This document shows positions 42,676 through 55,852 of a stretch of 64,000 nt of DNA, piece by piece; position 1 is the stretch's first letter, and each line of letters starts with the position of its first letter. The DNA is taken from assembly GCF_003369915.1 (NCBI RefSeq), contig NC_046674.1:6386001-6450000 (forward strand). The letters run 5' to 3'. Both the position numbers and the translations under genes were made by a program. The notes below the pieces were generated by a model. The model searched no databases, was not told the origin of the DNA, and saw only the letters and a program-made list of their open reading frames with translations. The stretch is from Drosophila miranda (taxonomy: Eukaryota; Arthropoda; Insecta; Diptera; Drosophilidae).

Positions 42676-45600
42676 TTTGAGGGAGTATTCCTTTTTATAC
42701 AAATCTCAAGTTGAATCGAAATCAAAGCCGGAAGAGGAGCTTGAGATTTCTGGTTCCACTTACGCACACACACAGGCACAAACAAACAAAAAAAATACAG
42801 GATTTTGGTTAATTGTTTTATGTTGTTTTGCTTAATTTCTGTCTGAGGCGAGACTTTTATTGGAGAGCTGCAAGGCGCGTACAGTTCACAGCGCGACCAG
42901 AGTTGAATTAACGCACCGGCAGCTAGAGACGGAGAACTTAAAAGACAGATAAATCCGCGCTCGTCTATTCGGCCATAGCTGCGTCCAGTGGTTGCTGCCC
43001 CGATGCCGCTGACTAACTGCTGACAGTCGTCGTCACTTTCCACCGAACTCGACGCGAGATCGACTCGCCCCAAGCCCCAAGCCACAGGTCTAGCGACTGA
43101 CAGAAACAGAAACAAAGTCGAGCAAAAGCGACAAAAACAAAAAACCCAACTAATTGGGCATTTCTCATTCAACCTGATAATTACGAGATATTTTGCGGAA
43201 CGAGGTTTATCGGTAGTCAATCCGTCCAGCAGCCAAACCCCCCACTAGGGTCTATATATAGCCTTGCACCCGCCCTCTGTGAGACAGGTTTTTGTCATTT
43301 CTTTGACAGCTGACATAGTCATTATCCCCCACCTGATGATCATGGGGTAACCAGATCAGGCCACGCCAGGGGTTGGTTGGCTTTTTTCATGGTTCGCGTA
43401 ACTGGGTACAAATTTGGGCAGATTTTACAATGCTGTGAAGTGTAAAATATTTCATAGATTATATTCTGAGCATCTCGTTAGATGCGTGTGGTGGAAATGG
43501 GAAAATTATTGTGATAATTGCATATAATCATGCGAACTTTTCAATAAAACTTACGAGTATAAAATTGATTGGTAGATTATTTCGAGATTACATTACTTAA
43601 CAAAAGCTACGGTACAAAATTATGGGGTTTCCGTTGGATAGGGCCTGATGTAATACTGTATTAACTGTCGTAGGTTAGTAATCAAAGGGTGCGAAATGTT
43701 GGAATAACTAGTAAATTCTTGGGCTATAAACATTGATGTACTAATGGGTAGTTTTTTCTATCTCTATTTTTGCCTGTTCGGTTTTCCTTTGGCTGGAAAT
43801 GCACTCCATTTATATTAGGATTAAATACCATATATTTTGCTTCCATATTTTATACACCGACCTCCCTCCATCAGCACTTTTCCCACCAGATCTCTCCTAT
43901 CGCTGGCTCAAAGTGCTCTAAAAAACCAACAAATGTTAGATGTGATGTGTGCTTTTGGCTCTACTAATTATTTGCCTTGTTTCGCTCTATTGACCCTCTG
44001 GCAGATAATAATTTTATGTTGCTTATTCGCCGCGTTGTTTGCACAAGTTGTTTGGGTTTTTATGACAAATAAAGAATTTCTGCAAATATCTCTATTTCTC
44101 CCAACAGACGTCTCTATTTATCTCTCCCCTTGCCTCCCCTGTTTTCTCGCTGTCATATATGGGTTTATTTTGGTGATTTTTGTGTTCGGGCTAATTACGT
44201 GGACGACACGGGGTAAGGTAAGCCTGTTGTCAAAGCTCCATTATTGTACGCTCGTATCGAGGCTTTGCAATGTGGCTAATTGACTAAACTGAATTTTATG
44301 GCTAATTAATGACAGCCCCGACCGTTAGCCGATAACTGTGTCTTTGCCAGCTTCCGAAGTGTACAATTACTGGCAGCAGCGAAACCACTCGGCGCTGAAT
44401 ACTCTACAATTTTGTTTGACACGATTGCTTGTGACTCGTGTCTGTTTGTCTGTGAACTTTCATCTAGTTTTGAGCTGTTTCTGATTTCAGTTCAATCTAA
44501 TTTATACATACACATGACAGACAACTAACTAAGTAATGTCTCAACGCAATTGACATTTGAATTGCATCAGCTAAAAACGATTAAGGTTTTCACAGTCGAA
44601 TAGTGAAAACAAATGGCCCTGGTCGTATTATGTGAAAGTACATATTATTATTTTGCATAGGATTAAGAACTTATTTTGCCGTAATCCACATTAAATGAGT
44701 CATTTAATCAGTGCGTAACACTATTAAAGAAAAATTCCCGGAAGATAATTCCCAGAATAAATATAATTTGTATTTTGATTATTCATTTTTTCATATTTCT
44801 TATCGTACTGGCACTGATACTGGTACTGGTATACAGTCTTGTAGAAAGACATTATCATGCAATTCCTACCACTCCTCTTCCTACCCGGAAAGATATAGTT
44901 CTGTGATTTATATGTTCCCATAAAAATGGAGGTTTCGTTTTTCTGCTTTGGAATGGCACAAAATTATTATTGACCTCATTGACCTATTCTCAGAAATTAG
45001 TAGTTGTTTTGTTGTGTTTAAGTCCCAGACTCTACAAAAATGTAAACTTATTTATTCATTAGAAATTGGAACTGCTTACAAGTATATACCACTTCTAAGA
45101 AACTTGGATTCCTATGCAAGATAGCACTTATTGATTCTAAAAAGACGGATTATATGATGCGATTCTCAACTATTGCCAACCCAACAGAGGCGCACATGCT
45201 CCACATACGGAATTTGTATTCAGATCGTTGAATGACTCTTAAGCCTATTTTCTAATGACTTTCACTGAAATTTATGGTCACTGCAGCATTGCTGCTGCAG
45301 CAAAATAAAAATAGCAACTAAAAACAGAAAGAAAAAAAGCCGGAAAATATTTTCAAATAATATATTTCTTGGGGATCAAAGGTGGAGGATGGAGGGTGGA
45401 TACGTGGAGTGGGTGGTTCGAGGTAGACACGTGCTAAGTTCCCCATAAAACGTGCATTAGACAAACGGCAGAAGCGGCAGGCAAACATTTTGGCCCCGAA
45501 AAGCATCTTCAGGCCCAAGAATCCATCGGCACTCTGGTATTAATATTTATCAGCCCCGCAATTACGATTACCGACAGCACAAACTATGGATAAAGATGGC

Positions 45601-46626
45601 GATGGAGATGGAGATGGAGTACGGGAGGGCACTGGAATGGCCAGGATGGGACAGCTAGAGGAGCAGGAGACCAGGGGGAAATCTAGGAGATTCCGGCAAA
45701 TTGTCAGACAAAACGTTGCCGCGAATGGCTCCGAAAATTTATTGATTCCGACGCATTGAAAATAGTTCTCGGTGGAGCAATTTCAAAGATTTGTACGACA
45801 CATTTTTCTCGGGTCTCACTCTTTCCCTCTCTTTCCATCTTTCTATCCATCTATCTCTTCCAGTCTCTCTCCAACGGCCACTGTTCCTCGATTTCCTTTT
45901 TTTTATAAATTTTCGCTGAAATGGCCGAAAATTTCTAACTGACGAACATAAAAATTCGAACACGCGTAGTTAAACACGCACACACTAACAGCTCGGGGAC
46001 TGGCGGACCCAAAGGGGGCGTGGTCGGCGTCTATTCAATGAGACAAACAGCACCGAACGCGACCCGACCCGGCTCCGGACCGGACTCCAGTGGCGCTCAG
46101 GGATTACGTCTGAACCGCGTTTTTTTGGCAACGTTCGAGCGGCTGAAAGTCATCTGGGAGTCGGGAAGGGAATAGGAATGGGGATGGGGATGGGGATGGG
46201 GATGGGGATGGGGATGGGGCCCTTCTGTGTTGTCGCCTAAACGATAAAGCAATGACAAAAGTCAGCAGCGATTAAAGTTCAATTGGTGTGACCTGCCAAT
46301 TGGCATAAAGGAAAAAGATTTCCACTGGCTGGGGCAATAGGAAAAGTGGCGGAAATGGCGAAGGGGAAGTGAAAAGTAAAGGCAATGAAAGCTCTGTGAT
46401 GCAGAGGGCAGAACGGATTGCTGTTCACATGCCAGAGGTCCGTCGAGAAAGCAAGAACAAATTATTGCTGGACCTTTTGAGTATTTTTGGTGGAGTATAC
46501 AATTTTGTTGAATACATATTAATATATTTGAATAAACGTTGGTTTTTAGGATACACTGTCCACAATTGCTCTGGGAATGAGCAATTAACAATTTTATATC
46601 ATTGAACCATTGGAAATAGAAGCCCG
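42676..46626. other. Intergenic between phosphatase 3 and brivido copy 2
   Basis: No supported gene. A TATA-like tctatatatagcc at 43250-43262 could serve the phosphatase 3 gene but is far from its ATG. A GGGGAT hexamer repeat is at 46177-46220. Confidence 0.5.
46177..46220. repeat. (GGGGAT)n hexamer repeat
   Basis: About seven units of tggggatgggga in direct array, 0.5 kb upstream of brivido copy 2. Confidence 0.95.
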
Positions 46627-48982
46627 TGTTCCGTTTAATCGAGTGAGCTATTGAAAATCTATTACTCAGAACAACTTTTAACGTCAGTCAACAGAAACAA
46701 AAAATATTTTTCGATTAGCAAAGCCTAAGCCCGGTAATAGTTCAATGGGGAGTAACGAGCGAGTAGTCTTTATTGCCACTAGTTTCGTAATCATTGCGTG
46801 CATCTTGACAGTATGGGAGTTCTCTGGCCTTTATCACGAGGACAGAAAATTCAAGGCGATCCTGGTGTCGTTCATTTTGGTGACGATTTTTCAGTTCCTG
46901 GTTTTCGATCCATTAAGGTTTCTGTTATTAGCCATTGACTCGGCCTGCTGGCCACCGCGGATGCGAATGACCAAACCTGACGAAGCACAAGCAAGAAGGC
47001 ACAACCGGATGGACTATCTAAATCTGCGGCTACGCAGCTTGCGAAGCCAACTAATGATCACGGATCGACATCGCAACGAGAAGCTGAACCTTAAGTACAG
47101 GACCATTGTCCGCGACCTCTGGGTGTACGGAAAGGTCTTCCTTATACATTTGTTTTTAAATGTGGCACTGGACCGCGACGACCTGTACTACAACTACAAA
47201 TCTATCCAAACCTTGATCACGTATAATACCACCAGCACGATTGGCCTAAGTCACGTGCTATTTATACATCAGCTGTATCCCTTCATCGAACACACTCTGG
47301 TCAATGCCTTCTTATCAGATGATCATCATAGTCTAAATGCGAACTGGGTCAATTCCAATAGCACTAAGCTGCTTGGCGTGGTACGAATGCGGCTGCTACG
47401 GGACACGGGAGAAGAATACGGCTTAAATGATCCGGAATTTACGGAGAAGGAATATTCCCACGGCTGGAGCCCGTCTTATTTTGACGAGCCCTACACCGAC
47501 AAGTCCTGGTCTATCTATTTACCTTGGCTGCCGATGGAGGATAAGCACACTTTCTGGGAGAAAATATTCCTTAATATCAAACAGTACGGATTCTTTGCAG
47601 CCTATCCCGAGCTGAAAGGCTACGTAGTCACGCTACGGGATAAGAAGATTGACAGCATAAAGGTGCTCACATATCTCTTCCAAAACAATTGGCTCGACGG
47701 GAGGACCGCAGCTATCTTCTTCGACTTCACGCTGTACAATGTGGACGCGGATCTTTTCAGTGTGTGCAGTATTCGGTGTGAGAACTTGCCTTTCGGCATT
47801 ATCCGAAGCAGCATGGATATCAATACTGTGTCCATGACGATGTCGCCGGAAACGGTTCCATGGATTATCTTCATTTGTTTTATTGCTTATGTGGCTGTCT
47901 TGCTGCAGCTCGGAGTAGCAGTGGTTGTGCCCTTGTGGTTCGAGCCTAAGCGATTTAAGAGTTTTTGGGTAAAAGTGGATGTCCTGATCCTACTTCTCAG
48001 CATGTCAGTTTTAATCATGAAAGGTGTGAAGTCGAGCATTACAACCAAGCTTCTGGCGTTGTTAGAGGTGGCCAGCACGCATGATTTTATTGACTTTCGA
48101 GTACCGGCGCGCTTGAACGATTGGACCACAATTGCGATGGGCTGCCTCATCTGCCTGGTCACCTTGCGTTTGTGGAAGGTCATGCAGTTTGCTAGCATCT
48201 TTCAAATCTTTACGATGACCCTGTCCTTGGCCTGGAGTGCTCTCTTCAGCACGGCCTGTGTGATCTGCATCTTTATGATGGCATTCGGCATTGTTATGGT
48301 CTGCATCAACGGCAACAACAGAAAGAACTTTAGGAGCCTGCTGCACGCGTTGGCCACCATCATGTGCTTTACTTTTGGCTTCAGTAGCCATGTCGATCCC
48401 GAAGATCTCTTCAGCGGTGGCGAATTGATTGGCATTGTGATCTACGCTATAATGGCCTTTACCATCTCCATCCTGCTAGTAAACGTGTTCGTGTCGATAC
48501 TCAGCAACTACTTCACCGCAGCCAAGGCAGTCCGCGATCGTCAGCGCAAAGATGAGATCTCATTCTGGGAGTTCCTTCGCGTCGAGTATGCGGACGCTAT
48601 CAAGGTCGTACGGGAAATATTTTTGCTCCAGCCCAGTTACAAGCGCAGGAACCGCACCGTGTCCGAGAACATCAAGCGCAAGCTGGATCTTCAGGAACGT
48701 GCTAATTCTTCAGCTCGACTCAAGAGGGGATACGACTATGTAGCTACACCCAGGTGGAATTCTGTGATTGAATCGGAAGAGCATGAGCGCAAGCAGCAGG
48801 CCCTACACAGGGATCGCATTTCAAGGACCTACACGATAGCAGCCATTCTCCAGACGCAGTTGGAAATCGCTGAGCGAACTATTTTCGGCAACAAGGATGG
48901 AAATCTTCGGAGTGAGTCGGACGAGGATGAGGGTGAGGCTCCCGCGGAGGAGGAAAATTTTCCCAGGCAATATCAAGGTTAA
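46627..48982 (+). repeat. Inverted segmental duplication, right arm (brivido copy 2)
   Basis: Counterpart of 24748-27099 in opposite orientation. Similarity begins at tgttccgttt, about 118 bp before the ATG, and runs through the coding region. Confidence 0.85.
46745..48982 (+). CDS. brv1: Brivido-type TRPP/polycystin-like channel, copy 2
   Basis: Single-exon frame of 745 residues from the ATG at 46745. Same order as copy 1: N-terminal helices (EDRKFKAILVSFILV), a polycystin-type extracellular loop containing YPELKGYVVTLR and CSIRCENLPFGIIRSS, then helices, pore-side ALATIMCFTFGF and the last helix FTISILLVNVFVSILSNYF. The C-terminal tail is charged (RNRTVSENIKRKLDL) and ends with acidic residues. 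The loop and first helices differ noticeably from copy 1 (for example the TACW/SACWPP region and LDRDDLYYNYKSI), while the membrane core is well kept, and the frame is intact. Both copies therefore look functional. Which copy is the direct brv1 orthologue cannot be decided here. Confidence 0.75.
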   Translation: MGSNERVVFIATSFVIIACILTVWEFSGLYHEDRKFKAILVSFILVTIFQFLVFDPLRFLLLAIDSACWPPRMRMTKPDEAQARRHNRMDYLNLRLRSLRSQLMITDRHRNEKLNLKYRTIVRDLWVYGKVFLIHLFLNVALDRDDLYYNYKSIQTLITYNTTSTIGLSHVLFIHQLYPFIEHTLVNAFLSDDHHSLNANWVNSNSTKLLGVVRMRLLRDTGEEYGLNDPEFTEKEYSHGWSPSYFDEPYTDKSWSIYLPWLPMEDKHTFWEKIFLNIKQYGFFAAYPELKGYVVTLRDKKIDSIKVLTYLFQNNWLDGRTAAIFFDFTLYNVDADLFSVCSIRCENLPFGIIRSSMDINTVSMTMSPETVPWIIFICFIAYVAVLLQLGVAVVVPLWFEPKRFKSFWVKVDVLILLLSMSVLIMKGVKSSITTKLLALLEVASTHDFIDFRVPARLNDWTTIAMGCLICLVTLRLWKVMQFASIFQIFTMTLSLAWSALFSTACVICIFMMAFGIVMVCINGNNRKNFRSLLHALATIMCFTFGFSSHVDPEDLFSGGELIGIVIYAIMAFTISILLVNVFVSILSNYFTAAKAVRDRQRKDEISFWEFLRVEYADAIKVVREIFLLQPSYKRRNRTVSENIKRKLDLQERANSSARLKRGYDYVATPRWNSVIESEEHERKQQALHRDRISRTYTIAAILQTQLEIAERTIFGNKDGNLRSESDEDEGEAPAEEENFPRQYQG

Positions 48983-51900
48983 ATAATAACATCCACTGAG
49001 TACCATATATTTCGATTTAAATACAAAATAAACCTTTTATATTGGTTTCCCCCCTGACATGCATATCCGACTCTTCTTTAGGGGCGGGGGGGGGACTTGT
49101 GATAGCCTCACACCGCAAGCTACATCCGCAAGCAGCTAGCATTTAATGTCTGGCCTGATTATCGTATATTAATGAGTTTATTTAACTTTTTCGTTTGGAT
49201 TGATAGCCTAGGGGTTGGGGTCAATGGAGGTGGTGGCGTAAGGGGGCATGGGTCTCGTTAAATGCGTTCATCTCATGCGTTACCGTGAAGCTTTTCACAG
49301 CAAATTACAACAAATTATACACATAATTACGCTTTAATGCTTGGCCTACACCCGCTCCTGCCCCTGTTCCCTGACCCTGGCCCTGGCCCTGCCCCTGCCC
49401 CGGCCACAGGCTGTCCCACAGCCACCACAACCCCACACGCCGTTCTTGTTGTGCATGGCATCAATGTAAAGTAAAATTGTGTGTAAAAAATGTGATAATT
49501 AACTTAAGTCCTTTGAGAATTGAGGCTGGGAACAGGGTCCCGGAGCCAGAAGCCAGAAGCAGGAGCAGAAACCAGGGGAAAGGTTATGTCCTTATGTATG
49601 GAAATGCATATATGTATGTATGTATGTCTGTTTGTTTGTTTATTTGTCTGTTTGTTTGTGTACATAAACCCATTGTCAGTTAATTATGTAAAATGTCATG
49701 CATATATGGGCTCGTATATATTCATTTCATGCGAAACAAAAAAGAAAAATTGTTCGCATAAAAGGACTTTCCTTTCACTTCAAAAACACAAACAGGGCCA
49801 CACACGAGCACCCACTGTGTGTATGTATGCGTATTGCGACAGGAAGCCTAATTGTGGGGCTGCACCTCAGGGTATACCGATTATGTTGGGCCAGTCGGCC
49901 GTTCAGCTGTCTCCCGTGCACGGCACAAAAACAAACAAACCTCTGCATATATGTAATGTAGGATAAAGGAGGTAGATATAACCAATAAGCAGAATTATTG
50001 AATTCCTGAGAAATTCAAGTTCCAATGGGTCATCCACTCTAAAGGTTCTATACCATTTTCAGTACGTCGGCCTCGTACTCCTCGTTCATTCGATCCTTCC
50101 CACTTAAAGAAACAAGAAAGTCATTTCTGAGTAATTTCATTCCATTCTCCATAAGGCATTATCGAATCTTCTGGATAAAGTGTATGTAGCAGGCATTCCG
50201 CTTTGTACTTCAAATTTCTTGTGGCTTTATAAATTTAAATTATATTTACCCGCATCCTCTCTCGCCCTCTCGCCCACTCTCCTACTCTCCCACTCACCCA
50301 CTCGCACTTACATAGATACGATACACTCCCACATATGCACAGGTGTTTTATAGAATTATATGCCCTGCTTCCGGAGAATGCTGGGCTGGGGCTTTCGTTT
50401 CATTTTTGGCATTCAGTACTCCGACGGAGCCGAACCCTTCGACTTTTCTTCGTTTGCTTTGTTAATGAGCGTCTCATAATGCATATAATTAAAGGCAGCA
50501 ACAATGGAGATGTATAATTCTGAAGACAAACAGAGATGCAGGGGGCAGATCTCCTGTCGGTGGCAATTAGTTGTCCTCGTTAGGCAGAGGTTGACTTCCT
50601 GTTCTGCTGCCATGCATGACGCTCAGGGCTCCTTCTACTGCCTGATAATCCTTTATAAATAATGCATTAAATGTTTTTCTGTTCCCGGCCGCTGTCGGAT
50701 GCTGCTGGTAGAGATTCTGCTACCGGCCTGGGCTTCCATTTAATTCAATTTGCATAAAAGTGCTTGGGATTTTATTAACCCACTAAACGTAATTTAGTGC
50801 CCCAGGCATAACCCTCTACCCAGCACCCACACGCCCACACCCACTGGCCCACGCTTCAATTGCCCCGCTGATAAAGTGGCAGTGGCAGTGGCCAGACCCC
50901 AAAAACCCACCTCGAACCTGAGCGGCACCAAGCAGAGCGGATTGCTGTTCCTTGCCAATTTCTTGGCCCTTATCCTTGGATCCCTGGATCCCTGGAGAGC
51001 TCGCCCTGTGGTTTTCCCCTCCAATTATCGAAAGTCCGCCCAGTTCCAGCGCAGCTTTTGTTGATTCTGCTGGCCGACCTTGTGCCTAGTCAAGCGTTAA
51101 GTGGACCATTTTGTGGTAGACGGGTTTTGGCCCAAGGAAGAGGATGAAGTACCAGAGCGACGGGCATTATTCTTTGAGCCTGCCGCTGCAGTTTCCTGGC
51201 CCAAGATTCCCTCTGTTTTCTGCCGGGGATTTATGCAAAAAATTCAACTGAAATGGAGCAGGCCATGGGGCTGACCAAGCTGAAGCACTTAATGGGGACC
51301 TAATACCACGACTGGAAGGTTGGAGTGGGCTGCTAAGAGGTTTATGAGTAAGTATTTGAGGGTGAAACGCCCCAATTACCCCCCTCAATATTGGATTGTT
51401 ATCGTATCATATTAATATGATTCCTTTAGCCTATACTATGGGAGTTTTCTTTTACTGAAAAGGAGAACGAAAACAGAAGGAAGATCATTAACAAGATTCC
51501 ATTATTCCCTGTGTTAGTCCCTATTTCACGAATTATACCATTAGTTGAATCTACAAAGAAACTCAATTCAGTTTGATTTCCCTGGTTTCAATATCCCAAA
51601 AGCTCAACGAAATTCCTATGAAAACCAGAACGGTCCTCGCATCTCTCGAATTCCGAGGTCCGCATTCCACTGAACGTTTTCCCATTAGCAAAAGTTTTCT
51701 TTTGTCTTTGGCCAACATCTGTTTGGGCCATAATTAAAGCATTTTTAATGGCCATCAAGGATGACCTTCGGGCTAAATCTCCGACTGACACAGTACATAA
51801 ATACATATATAATTTTAGGTTAATTACGCAAAATAATCATATTTTTTGTTTGGTTGAGTTGGGCAGGCGGCAAGAAGTCAGGGCTGACCAACAGGCAGAA

Positions 51901-54900
51901 GCAGAGGCTGTGGCTGTGGCTGCCACTTGGCGTCCACTTTGACCTGCTTTTGTTATCATAAAATTCTGCCACAGACGCCACTGCCACTGCCACATGTGTG
52001 GGGGCCTCTGTGTACGGAAAGTTTCGGCACATTAAATGAAATTTAATTCCTGCCATCATAAGCAGCCCGGGACAGGGACATGGCTGGACAGCAACTGGAC
52101 AAGGCAACTGGAGAGCAGCAGAGAGTCGCAGAGAAGGAGGGGAACAACCGCCAAAAACTGAAGCCAATGTTTCTGGTTTTGGTTGTGCTTTGGCAAGGCC
52201 TCCTTGCGTCATGTTGGCCTGCCCGCATCGCATCCTTCTAGTCCAGACCAGACCCCGTGCACACACGTACCGCCCCTGGTACGTGGCCTGGGCCTCTGTT
52301 TAAATGTTATTTAACGCTGCCCCAAAAGTGTCATGGCTGCCTGCCACTGGTTTCTCGCTCTCTCGCTCTCACTCTCTCTGTTTATATGTGGGTGTGGCAT
52401 ACTCATAAAATGCCGCACAGTTGTTGCAAAATTTGTGGCCATTCTTCATTCTGCACTGACCACTCCACTCCTCATCTTTCATGATTCCCTTGTTTCGCAA
52501 TCTTTAAAGTGGATCACACCAAAATAGCAACAAAAAAAGGTTCAGTTCCAGGAACAACGATTTAAATAGCCTTGTAGATCTATCCTGATTCCTAAAATAA
52601 CTTTTGAATGCCTAATTTTAGCACTGGCAGCCATATGGTATAGTGATCTCTTCTTAGCGGTCACGAATCGAAATATATACCTACATATGTAAATGTCTTT
52701 GTTTCCTTGTGAATTTCAGATTCTTTGCGGTACAAAACCCCTGTTAAATTGTGAATACCCTCTACATAAATACGTATATAAAAAGCAGAGAAATTTCACG
52801 CTCATCTGACTAAATGGTTTTATAGGTTTTGATATTTGCTCATTTGTTGATCCGTTTCGTTCCCTGAATTTCCCATTAATATTGTTGTGGGTTGTTGCAA
52901 TTTATGAGGCGGTCACTTTTGGTTTGCCAAACCCAAATTCCATGCTTCGTTATCCTTTGTTTTCCCTCCGTTTTCCTTTTTTTTTTTAGACGCCCCCAAT
53001 CAAGTATGGGCTTTTTTTGTGTCTGCGTTGGCAGAATTTTGTTGTTGGCTTTGATATGTTAATCATATTTTATGTTTTATATTTTGCGCTTCAACTATTT
53101 GATTGCTTCCGTCTGACGTAGGCATTTGTCTGCTGTCCAAAAGGGCATGAAATCGTGGATAGTCTGTTGGGGAGAGGGATGGCTTCACAATAAGAAGGTC
53201 AGAAATTAGCGTATATATGAGCTTTATTCTTTCGTGCATCTGTTGAAAGAGAAAGTGAGTGGAAATATGCTGTGTAGTTTTTAATTTACGATCAAACATG
53301 TTGTGGTTGTATGTACATGTATATTCCGACACTTTATACAGCGCAGCTCCTCAGGGGTACTGAAATACTCATATATTCATCCAATTACGTTATTCATATG
53401 ATAATCAACCCCAAGAGGCATGAAAGGCAACATTTTTATATCCTAATCCTTCGTTTTGATGCCGCTCAAGTGCCATAGAGCACATCTCCAGTTGATATGA
53501 CATTTAGGCCAGTTTATAGCTTGACCTCAATGCCATTTGTGTGCCCTCGCCTTCGCCCTCGCTGTCCTGTAGTCCCACGGGGGCGTATGCGCAATATTTC
53601 AGTTGCCTTGCCAGTTGCTCGCCCAGCCATCATCGGCCATGCCCATCATCATCAACTGGCCCCGTCTCCATCTCCATCATCATATTCACAACTTAACGTC
53701 CACTTTTCCGTCAAACAGGCCGTAAAGTGGCATTTCCGTTGTCGTTCGTTCGTTCGTTCATTCGTTTGCCGTTTGCCGGTTGTCGGTTTGTATCCAGCAT
53801 AAAATTAAATTATTTGTTGCATAAGCCTCATCCTGTTCCTCGCCCTTGCACTCCCACTCCCACTCACCCTCCCCCTCCCCCTCGCACTCTCACTGTCCTA
53901 TCCCAAGGCTCGGCTAGGCTCGGCTCAGCCTCCGCCGTCACCCTACAAAAGCCAACGAGGCATGCAGCAAAGTGCTAAGCCATGAGAAAGTGTGCACTTG
54001 AAGCAGCACAAGCCGCCGTGCACTTTACCCCGGCCCTGACCACGCCCCACACCCCACACCCCACACCCCAAGCCCCACATCCACACTCTGAGCAGCAGAG
54101 GCTGGAGGATAGCAGGGGTCGTTGGGTTACATTATTATACTTTGAGCGGCACCGAAATCAAGCGAAACTTTGCACGGCTCCTCCTTAAACTCCGCCTGTC
54201 ATAACAACAAGACAGAAGGACCAGCACCAGCATCAGCATCAGGAGAACAAGTTGATAGGAAAGGGGACCACAGTTTTCTACGAGCTGCTCTTTTCAACTA
54301 CAGCAGCCGCCCCAATCCCCGCTGCATTCAGTTCACCCCTTTGGGATTCATTTCGTTTCATTCATTTATTCGTCGCTCGCTGCTTTCATTCATTTTGAAC
54401 TTTCGACGATTTAATTCAGCTTTCGAGCTGCTTTTCTCCTCTGCAGTTCTCTGTTTCTCTTTCTCTGTTGCTTTTGTACTGTCTCCATTTATCTGCTTCT
54501 CTGTAGCTGTTGCTCTCTTTTTTTGGGTCTGGTCTCTGTGTCTGGCGAACGGCTTTGGCCCCGCAACAATTGGTGGCAACACAAATGTTGAAGAGGTGGA
54601 ATACTGTATATTCCATAAACTATTCAATTGAGATACACTTGCAAAAATAATAGATCCAGTGGCGGACTCTAACTTTCGTTAAATACAGTTAAAGCTGTGG
54701 CCCATAAAATATAAGTTACTTGCAGCACCAACTTCACATAATATTCGATATGCTCGCACCTGAGTGGCTACAATAAATTTCAGAATCTGAACCCCTGGCA
54801 TAAATTTCACTGTGTCTGCTCTTTTTCTGACCTCACCTGGTCGCCTGGCAACCGCCACGATTGCAATCTCCACTGCTCATTTGCATTTTTAATGAAAACC

Positions 54901-55533
54901 ATAAAAAGAAGGAGCGGCACGAAGTAGAGACGGGCCAAAATGACCTGGCCTGGCCGAAAGTGTGTGGAGAAGCTGCAAATTATGAGCCAAAGGCAAAGGA
55001 TTTTCCCTCCTCTATATTTTCCACACACTCGTACACCCAATTGCTAGCTGGGCAAATAAATTCGAACGAGCATATCCCTTGCAGAACCGAATCCCAACTG
55101 TCAACAGTTTGTCGCTTATCGCGCGGCTTGGAAATGTTCTCTCTGTAACCAATAAATGTTTCAACATCATTTACGTTTTGGTGGCAGTCTTATCCTCCGA
55201 GCATTGGAAATGGAATTTTCCCTTCGAGGCGGCTTCAATCATTTTGGGGTTCTCGGCCTGAGGTCAGAATCAGCAATCGTTGCGGTTTTGGGGGTGGGTC
55301 TGGGACAACAAACAAGACTCGCAGATTTATGTGACCGCAAAACTTTGCTTCACAGCATAAATTAATGTTTAATTGATGAATTTATATGACGAGTGTCAGA
55401 TTCTTTGGTTTTCATGCAGCATTGCATCAATGCTTGTGGGAAATACTGTCAACTGGGATTCACAATGATAGAGGAGAGACCTTCTGGTAGTAGTTTACTT
55501 TTGGGTAATTTAAAGAACTTAAAATAATGCGTG
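48983..55533. other. 6.5 kb intergenic region
   Basis: No supported gene. Contains CCCTGG-type runs (49376-49402), TATG/TTTG tetranucleotide repeats (49612-49660), CA- and CT-rich patches and CACACCC repeats near 54045-54070. Open frames here follow simple-sequence composition. Confidence 0.55.
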
Positions 55534-55852
55534 AAGTAGCACTGGCAGTTGCTGCAAGATGCTGCAGTTTCTAGACGCAGCACATAGATCGATAACCAAT
55601 TGGAGCACCAGTTCAAGCAATGAAAGATCTACGACTCCTTGCTAAGTGAGCTCCATCCTGAAGGAAAAGTGAACCATCCATCGCCGACGGCCCTATGTGC
55701 TCAACGAGTTCACTGCCAAGTGGGAGGGTTCCGTGTATGCCTCCATAGATCTTCCCTACAAGCGCATCCGTCAGGAGGTGGATCGCCACCATTTGGCCCA
55801 GCCCATCCTGCAGCAGTGCCAATCGGACGCTGAATCCCCTGCTTTTAAATAA
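55534..55852 (+). pseudogene. Broken gene remnant upstream of the Cpr76B cluster
   Basis: From 55673 to the TAA at 55850-55852 the plus strand reads a convincing 59-residue segment (RRPYVLNEFTAKWEGSVYAS..., LPYKRIRQEVDRHHLAQP). In another frame just upstream the strand reads IDNQLEHQFKQ, a stop, then KIYDSLLSELHPEGKVNH. In-frame TAG and TGA codons and a frame change separate the pieces, so this looks like a decayed last exon. I do not recognise the family. Poorly placed introns are an alternative explanation. Confidence 0.45.

Noticed and set aside
54170-54631. 153-codon plus-strand frame
   Set aside because: Phe/Ser-rich with no motif, no promoter and a strongly biased simple-sequence base composition.
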